Source: Calliopum simillimum (taxonomy: Eukaryota; Arthropoda; Insecta; Diptera; Lauxaniidae). From it: 64,000 bases of DNA. Positions within the stretch are counted from its first letter, which is position 1; every line of letters begins with the position of its first letter. The notes beneath the pieces were generated by a model. The model did no database searches, was not told the DNA's origin, and worked only from the letters and a program-made list of their open reading frames with translations. The translations under genes and the position numbers were made by a program. Below, in pieces: positions 55,535 to 64,000 of the stretch. The DNA lies in contig OX638369.1 in NCBI GenBank assembly GCA_951812925.1, positions 60,092,228 to 60,156,227 of the forward strand, in the 5' to 3' direction.

Positions 55535-58096
55535 GTTGTGCTCTTACTTACTCAAAATCGAAAAATGTTAATGGACGACCCCTACGTTTGATCAAAAATA
55601 AAATTTTTTTTGAAATTGCCTTTCATTAATGCTTCGGATTTGGTGGTGTACGGTGGACTTTTTTTAGCATGTCTAATGCTAAACGTACATATGTACTAAG
55701 TACATATTTATACTCGAAATATGAAGATTTTGAATACATCTTCAATGTCATTCAATTGAAATAAATTTCAATTATTTCATAAATTGTTTTTCGTGCATTT
55801 TTGAATTTTATTTATTATATGGGCATATCCGAAAAAAGGTCAACCAAGAGAAAAATTATAAAGTCGCCGTTAAAGTGCATTTTGCCACTAGGTGAGTGGT
55901 ATTGCCCACTAAATAACTAAAGGTTTTTAATATGCTTTCTAAGGGTTCAATCCCCATTACGAATTTCCTAAAAATTGGTCTACCAGCTTAGCCGCGAAAA
56001 TGCATTTCGCCTTTAGGGGCGTCGCACCGGCAGCTACATAACCAAAAGTCTTTAATAACGTTGCATACCAAATTTCATAAAAATCGATCCAGTGGTTGAG
56101 CTGCAACAGCGTATTTTTACCGTGAGAGGCGGTGCCAAGAAAAAATTTTACTTTTGTGTGCACTGCACTTCTTTACAACCTTTTTCACAAATAAATCAAG
56201 CGAATAAAATATGTCTAACTTAGTTGGAAAGGGGCTGCATCAATTTTCGATAGCCTATTTATATATATTAAATAAAAATTGTAACGTTCGCAACGTAAAG
56301 TGCGCAACACACAAAAGTTAAATTTTTGTACGAACGAAGGACTCTTTGATTCCCTCAAAAGCAGTTTCGATATGCTCAAATATTCTTCGTTCTTTGGAGG
56401 ATTTGCTTTTTTCGTTTATACTGGAAAATTCGTAAAAAATATTGAAAATTTACATTGATCTCCACAAGGACTTCTGTTTTTTGTAACGTGCGAACAGGCT
56501 ATTGATTTCAATCCGATTTACTGAAACATAATTCTGATGTGGTGTTTAGTATCGAAAACGCAGAGCGCGTTAAGATTTTTTTCATTTCGATTCTTTTACA
56601 TATATGTGAGATGCCACGCCCTCCTGTTCGAATTCAACTAGTTTTAGGTTTGAGCTTGCAGTCGCTATCCTTTGTGTTTATGTCTATTTTGGTTGCGTTA
56701 TCGTGAATAGTGCTCCTAAAATTGCGTTTTGTATATATTTTTCGTATAGACGGTAGGCGTGTCCGTTTACCTATTTTGCTCATTTTCGAGCTAACTTTTA
56801 CAATAAAGGCAGCGAGGCAGCGTACCAAATTTCATTGAATTATCTTGCCTAGTTTTCCCGTAAAAAATATTTCCATAGACAGACAAACAGCCTACCAGCC
56901 ATTTTTTCATCAACCTATTGGTATTTGCATTTGAAATACTAAAATTGTGTAAGTATGTATTTGCATTTTGGATTTAAATTGTTTTAGAAAAGTATCTCTG
57001 ATTATTTGAAACAAAATGCCTAATAGCTACAATTTAACATACCGTTGCACTATGGTTTTTTTGGCAGAAAAGTGTACAGAAAAAAATTCACAACAATTAA
57101 TTAATTAAAGGTTAAACATTCACCTATCGTAAAAAATACCCGCTTTTTCCAAAATCTGATCCACAAAAATAGTGACCGAACATACCGAATCTCATCTAAA
57201 TGGCTCAAATAGTTTCGGAGACATGATGTTTTATATTTTTCGGGGCGTCGCACCGCCCACTTTTATGATGAATGTTTTATCTCTGTGTGCCTTTTCCAAA
57301 CTTACCGAATCTTAACTATCTACGTCTAATAGTTTTTGAGATTTGCGCCTTTTAAATAATTCCTTTGAGTAATTTCATTAAAATGAAAAAAGTGTTCAAC
57401 GGGTGGGACCAGGTGGATGTAAAAGTATATATTGAGTTAAATAGAATACTTTCAGCTTTCTATGTAGGGTTTAGTTTTCTTGTTCCCTTTTGACCTTTAG
57501 ACGTTCTAGTCCACTGAACTTCAAATTTAGAAAAAAAATGGCAATTTAGAAAATAGTTCTTAGCATCCCAAATATAAATCGTACAGCTATGATCGAATAC
57601 AATAATTTAAAGTTAATAATTCCACCAACTTAACAAACAAACTTTAAACCTTTTGTCGATGATAGTTTGCGACCAATGACCAAACATTTCCGATGACAAA
57701 AATAAAAACTCACTATTTTCAGAATTAAAAAAAAAAACAACTGTGTTTAACAGCATGCCATGCCCACAATTACTAATGTTTTGACCTAATTTTTTGGCTA
57801 CCTTGCGTTTTTTATATTTACTAACAAATGGCATTAAAATTTTATAAATCGGTTACAAAAAAAGATGGAGGTTTTGGCCAACGAATTTATTTCTTCAGCC
57901 ACTGTGCTCCGTACAAAGCAAAACTTAAATTTGATGATTGATTTTATAGTATGGACACTGGAGTTGCCAAAATTAATGATGCCGAACAAATTCGAATTCA
58001 TCAAATGAATTTTTGTAATTTGATGGTGTGTCCACCTTAATTACATTTACTCTCTTTTCATTTCTTTATGAATTAAATTCAAATTACTTTTCTTTT
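55535..58096. other. Repeat-rich spacer without recognised genes
   Basis: It holds dispersed 'gccactaggtgagtggtatt' and 'ggggcgtcgcaccggcagct' phrases (55860-56150), an inverted copy of the 19.7-kb foldback (about 56590-56840, 'gacggtaggcgtgtccg') and 'gggcgtcgcaccgcccactt' at 57243. I see no credible coding frame. Confidence 0.45.
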
Positions 58097-58100
58097 ACAG

Positions 58101-58167
58101 ATACAAACTATCGATATAATGAACAGTGTAAATATTGATGGATCGAGTAATTACTTGAGCGAGTCTT
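58101..58167 (+). other. Candidate 67-nt internal exon
   Basis: A strong acceptor (TTTCTTTTACAG) precedes 67 nt that stay open in one frame (IQTIDIMNSVNIDGSSNYLS then ES), followed by a consensus donor GTAAGT. The polypyrimidine stretch before it is long. I do not recognise the peptide, and the other two frames have stops. It could be a small exon of an unseen host gene or a chance arrangement. Confidence 0.25.
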
Positions 58168-58500
58168 GTAAGTTTGAAATAAATACTTTTTATATAAAAC
58201 GGCCACAGTACATACACGGGACAGGGTTGGGACTATACTTTTTTGAAGTGTAGGGTCAAAAAATTTGGCTGACTTCCCAAAAAGAAGCCAAAAAACATTC
58301 TCTGTATTCAACAAGGAAAAAAATTATGATTGCGATGAACATACTTAATAAAAATATCACTACTTAAACAAAATCAATTACAATTTTAAATTTTCAAGAT
58401 GATTAATTCAATAGTAATTAATCCTCATTCAATATTATCCTACGTCAATAATGCCTCAAATTAAAAAAAAAAATTTACTTGTTATAAATTGTTATAAATG
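58168..58500. other. AT-rich spacer, no gene seen
   Basis: AT-rich sequence between the candidate exon and the TA-inserted element at 58503. No repeat ends or coding similarity. Confidence 0.5.
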
Positions 58501-58934
58501 TACACTCAAAAAAATATGACGGTAAAAACAACAAATTTAACAGTAAAAACAATTGTAAAAACAGTCAAAAAGACTCCCATTACATTTACAGTCATTTTAA
58601 CTGGAAATTGTAGGTCATTTTTTTTTTTACTGTCTTTAACAATTTATTGCAACCGACAGTCAAAAATTACAGTCAAATGACAAAAACTGTTTTTTATCAA
58701 ATGACTGTAATTCGCAGTTATTTAAATGGTTTTACAGTCAAAAATTCAATTACTGTTTTTTCTAGATTAACTGTAATTTACAGTTATTTTAATTGTTTTA
58801 AAGTCAAAATTAAATAACGAATTTTTTTTTTTTTTTATTTATTGATTTATTCATCTAGTGCAGCTTACATTTTATAAAAATTTATTGAAAATACAGTAGT
58901 TTGTGTAGTTTACATTTAAATTAAAAATTTTACT

Positions 58935-60095
58935 TTAGCGACTGTTGTTGTTTTTTTGTTTTGCCCAAATAGGGCTCTAGAAATTAATTACAACAACAAC
59001 AACAAAAAGTTCGGGTCGAACCTACTTTCGGAGATATTGCCATCGCAAGATCGGGATATATCTTTAATAAAAATCAGTATAAGTTGGGAACCCTTGGATG
59101 GATTTTGAAAATATTGATGTTATATGAAATGTATTTTACCGGACTTTATAATTGCTTTACAAAATTTTCCAATTTGAGTGACAGTTTTCGAGATATGACA
59201 ATTTTTCAAAAATTCACCCCATTTTTTTTCCCAAAAAATCGTTATTTTTCCATCTTTAATAAATTTCTATAGAAAAAACAAAAATGACCCAAATCAATTT
59301 ACTTGAAATTAGGAACTTTTAACAACAACAATGCCAGAACAGACAACAAATACAACAACTTTACTACTACTAAAACAACAGTAATTTTAAATAAGAGTAG
59401 GGGTAAATGGAGGGCCTACGGCCGCAGCTCAGAATTTAAAACTCCCAAAAATCCAACACTGGCTTTGCGGTGGCCTTCGGCCGAGGATCAGTCCATCATA
59501 TATCCAATACATAGTGTGGTAGCTAAATTGAGCGCGAAATTTTTAAAAAAATTTTTGATTTTTTTAGTTGTTGTTGTAGTAGTAAAGTTGTTGTTCTGGC
59601 ATTCTTGTTAAAAGTTCCTAGTTTCAAGGAAATTATTTGGTCTATTTTTGTTTTTTTCTATAGAAATTTATTAATGATGCAATTTCAGAAACATGTTGCA
59701 TATCAAATGAAAGGAAATAAATTGGGCTTCCTAATTTAGTTATAAAAGTTATAGGTTAATAATACATTTTTTGGGAAAAATAAGGTTTTTTGGGAAAAAA
59801 ATGGGGTGAATTTTTGAAAAATTGTTCTATCTCGAAAACTATGACTCAAATTGAAAAATTTTTTGAAGCAATTACAAAGTCCGATAAAATACCTTTAATA
59901 TGACATCAATATTTTTGAAATGCATTCAGAGGTTCCCAACTTATACCGTTTTTTATAAAAGATATATCCAGATCTTTCGATGGCTATATCTCCGAAAGTA
60001 GACCCGTTCAGACATTTTTGATTGCATAGTCTTTCTTAGAATCAAAAACTTAACTAACCAAACTAGGTTTAAAAAAAAATTTTAACAGTCGCTAA
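58935..60095. mobile_element. Merlin-like segment within copy B
   Basis: TTAGCGACTGTTGTT at 58935 and AACAGTCGCTAA at 60095 bound two inverted arms containing 'tttcggagatat' and 'aagatcgggatatatc'-type sequence, also found at 13100-13400 and 14560-14850. The left junction matches that in copy A (47505-47525), so this segment was already present in their common ancestor. Confidence 0.5.
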
Positions 60096-60169
60096 TCTAA
60101 CGTTAAGCAAAAACAAATTCTTTCAAATTAAACATCGCCTATAATGAGTTGTGTTAAGTACACAGCCAA

Positions 60170-61030
60170 AATTTGAAAAACACACAGCGACCAGCCTATA
60201 TTTTGTAAAGAAATGTGTACCAGGATGTCCCTCCGTATTCGGTAGGCATTTTACTTTAAACTTAGCCAAGCCTTTGTGAGAATGTTCCTTATACCAGATG
60301 AATGCAGGTGTTGCAGGTTCTTGGAAAAAAAAAAAGAAACCAAATTAGATTATTCCACATAACAAATCACATATTTTATACTTACTCTTCACCCTCGCCC
60401 ATTTTTGTTGTCGCCTCAATAGATATTCTGTATTTAGTATTTGGTTTTAAGCCGTTCATTTTCATTGCCGTTCTATTGGGATCGGTAATGTGTGGCTCGT
60501 ATTCACGTCGCTCACCCACAAAGGTGCTTTTAACCTCTTCGAAATAAATTTTATAACCAGTGAGTTTGCCATTAGGACTTAATGGTTTCTTCCGTGTCGG
60601 TGAACGTTACGTGTATCAAAATCAATTACAGCGCTGGGTGGGCCATTGAAACGTCCATTAAAGACAAGCACACGCGCGAAATTCTTAGAATCGGGCTTAA
60701 ATTGTGTTACTAATATTTTACTGCTTCCCTCTCCTGTTCAGTCCACTTTTGAATTTTATAACCCTTGAAATGACCACGCACAGATTATACGCTGACGGGA
60801 TTTCAACCGAGTACGGCTGAAGTTGCGCTAGTATTTTGAATCATTGTAAAGTTGGTCGGAACTTCTAGGGATCTTGCATGAAAAACAATAAAAACAATTT
60901 CAATATTTTCACTTTTTTGGAATTCTGTACATTGCTTAATCAAACTTACGATCTTCTCCGGAATAGCCGAAAATTTCTTCTGCGTCCACTTTGGATTCAC
61001 TACTTTAATCAAAGTTTCAGTATAAACAAG
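60170..61030 (-). pseudogene. Nrg: Neuroglian (L1-type adhesion protein) fragment with introns
   Basis: On the minus strand exon pieces read SESKVDAEEIFGYSGED (to 60950), VPTNFTMIQNTSATSAVLG with SVRGHFKGYKIQKWTEQERE, SKNFARVLVFNGRFNGPPSA, PNGKLTGYKIYFEEVK, ERREYEPHITD and YRISIEATTKMGEGE (to 60386), then FKVKCLPNTEGHPGTHFFT (60319 down). This is the membrane-proximal fibronectin-III region of insect neuroglian. Two short introns survive with GT/AG ends: 60873-60949 (77 bp) and 60320-60385 (66 bp). Two in-frame stops (LG*NPVSV*SVRG), frameshifts and a deletion after AVIDFDT make it a pseudogene. Retained introns argue against a reverse-transcribed copy. It lies wholly between the termini of copy B. 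Confidence 0.8.
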
Positions 61031-61079
61031 GGTGCGTTCACTTTGCCGAATTTTTAGCGACTTTTTTATTTGCAAAGGG

Positions 61080-61740
61080 CTAGTTTACACAGACATTCAT
61101 AATTAAAATAATCATATATTTGGTGATTATTTTAATCATGAAAGAAATGAGCAATCGATGCCACGAAATCAAACAGAGTTGTGTTTTAAAATATTTCACA
61201 AAAACAGAGTTGGGTTGTAAAATGTTTCACAATTTTTTCCTTTTGGGAGTAAAATAATACAGTTTTCGTGAAGAAATCTACGAGATGGATGAAATAAGTG
61301 GTTAATAGCAACATAATTTGAGAGTCTATACAAAATTAACTCACAGTTTGACACAAATTTGTTGCATGAAAAAATAATACAAAAATGTATTAAAATTCAT
61401 GATTATAGTTGCGCAACTATCTTGTCTGAATCGAGTTTGTATAGCAAATCTCTCGTGTGGTCGCTCACGTATGCCGCTATGTAGAATCGGATAGTTGCCC
61501 AACTATCCTGTCTGGCTCTTAATCGAGAAATTTATTAATTGAAAATAAAATTCACAGATCTTATTTTATGTCTTTTAAACAAATAAACAAATTTATTAAT
61601 TTTTACACAAGAAAAGACTTGCTAACTTTGATAAAAAAATTTTTATTTTATCAAAGTTTTTTAAAGGGAAACTATTTGGCCGCGCTGAAGGTAAAATTTT
61701 AAAGTCGCGTAATAATTCTTAATACTTTTTTGGCGTCGTA
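61080..61740. other. Interior of copy B without recognised gene
   Basis: Two related phrases, 'agttgcgcaactatcttgtc' (about 61408) and 'agttgcccaactatcctgtc' (about 61494), and a hairpin 'aactttgataaaaaaa' near 61625 are visible. I see no coding similarity. Confidence 0.4.
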
Positions 61741-62023
61741 TTAGATATGTGACTGATTTTGACCTCAAAATAATAGTTTTTTTGACTGTTAAAAACCGTA
61801 AATTTCCGTCATTTTATATCTGTAGAAATGACTGTAAAATTTAACTGCAAAATATATTTTACTTACCTTCACAGTAGAAATAAAAATAACTGTCGAAGAA
61901 CAGTCAAAAATGTATTTTCATAGAAAAATTACTATTTTTACAGTAAAAATAACTACAACTGTAAAATTCAAAATTGACTGTAAATTTTGACTGTTACTTT
62001 ACCTACAAATTTTTTTGAGTGTA

Positions 62024-63202
62024 ACGTATGTCATTTTTTGTATATTTTTGTTGTGGTTTTATAACACGGGGCTTTTTCTGCGGGAAATTTTGGGTTATTC
62101 TTCAAACTTATGGAGTATTCTTGTTCTTATGATTTTGATTATCTTATACATATGTACGTATGGTCAATCGCAAAGTCTGTCACATTACATTCGTATGCTC
62201 TTTTTTGGTCATATCTATATTAAATAATTGAAAAGTTAATGGTTTAAGAATTCTATTTTATTAAGCACCTCGAGATACATATTTCCTTCGAAGAAAGCTC
62301 TATCATAAATTGTATGAAAGTGTCACTTCATTCCACATATATAACAATATCTCCTAGCGCTACCCGATCAAGAAAAGCATATCAAAAATATATATCGAAA
62401 TGATATCCAAAATTTGTCAGTTACATACTTAATTTTGATAAAAAAAGAACATCACAGTGATATACGGAATGTAACGCTTTGCGTATATCACAATGATATT
62501 AAAATGATATACAAAAATTGTAACATACATATATGGCTCAAAATCGCCAAGGTGGGAAATTTTAAGATTGATTTTTTGACGAAATATATCACAAGCAATA
62601 ATCATGGCTATTAGCTTATATTATAGCTTAATCTGTGTTTAACCAACCCTGTAATGGAGCAAGCACAGAATCTACATACAATTTTCTATGTCATATTGCT
62701 TTTCATCAAAGCTTTAACTGAAAATAGTCATTTTGGGAACGTTTTTGAAAAGTTCATGAAAGGTCCAAAAAATATCTAATTATGTTTTTTTTTTGCTTAA
62801 TATTATGGCAAAAAATATAGTTATCAATAATAAATCAAAAAAAAAAAAAAAAAAATTGCAAACAAACTCTTACTGTAGTAAAATACATGATATTTAAAAA
62901 AAAAAATGCATTTTTAAGTATGAAATTTAGGATATACAACTATATTAATGACTTTAATGTTCAAATTTATTGTACATGCATAGAACGAAGGCTCTTTGAT
63001 GTGACTACAGTATGTTTTAGGAATATATTTAAAATTGTAAGGTTTTAAGCTGATTTAAGTAACGTTCCCGGAAATGATCAATTCATGATATATAACATAT
63101 TTGATATCTGGACATGAAATTATTATAAAAATGCATTTCGTAAAGATTTTGGATTATGTTTATTATATTATTATTAAATTATTATTATATTATTATGGTG
63201 AC
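62024..63202. other. AT-rich sequence, no gene seen
   Basis: Host-side flank of copy B with ATAT-rich stretches, a run of A near 62840 and a TTA/ATT microsatellite at about 63160-63195. None of the short frames resembles a protein. Confidence 0.5.
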
Positions 63203-63466
63203 ATATGTTTTGGTTACCGCCACGCAACCATCATCAGACCAATTTATGTTTTTATTTAATTTATTTTAAATTAAATGAAATAACAATTGAAAAATTTAAC
63301 TTTTTGTCTGAGGCCGGGATTGAACTAGAAACCTTCGAAGTCAATCTCTCTACATAGCGCATTTATGAATAAACTTTTTCAATTGTTATTTCATTTAATC
63401 TAAAATAAATTAAATAAAAACATAAATTGGTCTGATGATGGTTACGTGGCGGTAACCGAAACATAT
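63203..63466. mobile_element. Foldback element with a tRNA-like core
   Basis: ATATGTTTTGGTTACCGCCA and its inverse, with arms of nearly 100 bp (for example 'caatttatgtttttatttaa'), enclose a loop at about 63300-63370. On the minus strand the loop contains 'gcgctatgtagagagattga' and 'tagttcaatcccggcct'. The latter fits the pol III B box (GTTCAANCC). Confidence 0.6.
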
Positions 63467-63474
63467 CAGTTAAA

Positions 63475-63720
63475 GTTTATTGATTGTTCGCCATAGAATT
63501 TTTTCCTCGCCTATACCCAGATATTCTTCATTTTGACTATCAAGCCTTCGGGTGACCTTCGGCAAACTTCGGATGAACCAGAAAACTGTCAATTGAAACT
63601 TGTTGATAGTCCGCCATAGATTTTTTTCACTCTCGTATATATAGATATTCGTCGTTTTGACTATTAAGCCTTCGGGTGGTCTTCGGAAACCTTCGTGTAT
63701 AGCATAAAAACATTCCCATA
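63475..63720. repeat. Two Helitron-type 125-bp repeat units
   Basis: 'cagatattcttcattttg', 'aagccttcgggtgaccttc' and 'ttgttgatagtccgccatag' match the repeats at 51745-52110 in the same orientation. Helitron ends are not present here, so this is a fragment of a related element. Confidence 0.6.
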
Positions 63721-63834
63721 CCCAATATATACTCATTTCAAAATTTTCAGCTCAATGGGAAGAATGGTTTTTTGAGTGATAATGCTTCACGAACACAGTC
63801 ACACAGACAGTCATTTTTATATATGAAGCAATCC

Positions 63835-64000
63835 ACGCCAAGTGTACCAGCTCAAAATTTGTTTTTCTCCGATTTCGCTCAAATTTTGCAATATGGTAGA
63901 TCAGGTGTGCAAGAGCAACAATCCGGATTTGGTCCTAGTACCATTTGTTGTTAAAATACAGGGTGTTGAAGTTGGCGTTTTTAGTAATTTTCATGAAAAG
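63835..64000 (+). repeat. Dispersed repeat, third copy of the 531-690 family
   Basis: 'ggtcctagtaccatttgttg' and 'acagggtgttgaagttggcg' match 43400-43680 inverted. The copy runs off the end of the window. Confidence 0.65.

Larger units (their letters stand above)
58503..62021. mobile_element. TA-inserting element, CACTCAAAAAAAT ends, copy B
   Basis: The ends CACTCAAAAAAAT (58503) and ATTTTTTTGAGTG (62021, with matching inner sequence 'acctacaaa') are flanked by TA. It is copy A of 45083 in reverse orientation: the right end here matches A's left end over nearly 300 bp. Each end is packed with ACAGT/ACTGT motifs. Inside are a Merlin-like segment at the same position as in A and, absent from A, a neuroglian gene fragment. 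No transposase is visible. Confidence 0.65.

Noticed and set aside
1..64000. LTR retrotransposons
   Set aside because: I looked for paired direct repeats with gag/pol motifs and found none that I could support.

Overview
The window is strongly AT-rich, intron-containing eukaryotic DNA dominated by decayed transposons. It most likely comes from a higher fly (Diptera, Schizophora). The evidence is two MADF-BESS genes with short introns and GTGAGT donors, a fragment of the cell-adhesion gene neuroglian, insect-type Tc1, Helitron, hAT, Merlin-like and LINE remnants, and the dispersed motif 'ggcaccgcccacttttt' common in fly genomes. The species cannot be fixed from sequence alone. There are no rRNA genes, CRISPR arrays or bacterial features.

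Only two genes look intact: paralogous two-exon MADF-BESS genes on the + strand at 7990-10021 (243 aa) and 18429-19238 (225 aa). They are a segmental duplication that includes about 800 bp of upstream DNA. A 0.94-kb element sits in the intron of copy 1, and a 2.5-kb transposon sits upstream of copy 2. Between 24 and 40 kb the same promoter, leader and first codons recur as fossils on both strands, so the area looks like an old expanded MADF locus broken up by repeats.

Layout: 0.5-6.5 kb holds hAT-type and palindromic elements and a 382-bp tandem duplication. 7.2-10.1 kb is MADF copy 1. 11.2-12.1 kb is a LINE 3' end. 13.0-14.9 kb is a Merlin/ISXO2-type relic. 15.4-17.9 kb is a transposon with 232-bp inverted termini and a decayed transposase. 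17.9-19.3 kb is MADF copy 2. 19.7-20.7 kb is an element with 125-bp repeats. 22.2-23.5 kb is a CACTA-like palindrome. 24-40 kb holds MADF leader fossils with many nested elements. 40-44 kb holds palindromes. 44-48.8 kb is a nested hAT MITE / Tc1 / TA-inserting element. 49.15-52.44 kb is a Helitron with both ends, containing a TTAA element. 52.5-55.5 kb is a composite element containing a Tc3-like transposon. 58.5-62.0 kb is a second TA-inserting element holding a neuroglian gene fragment with introns.

Many insertions can be read precisely because a target-site duplication or an empty-site paralogue is also present. The most notable points are the neuroglian fragment between transposon termini, two Tc1-family elements converted into palindromes of one half, a family with 7-bp target duplications, and the shattered MADF cluster.
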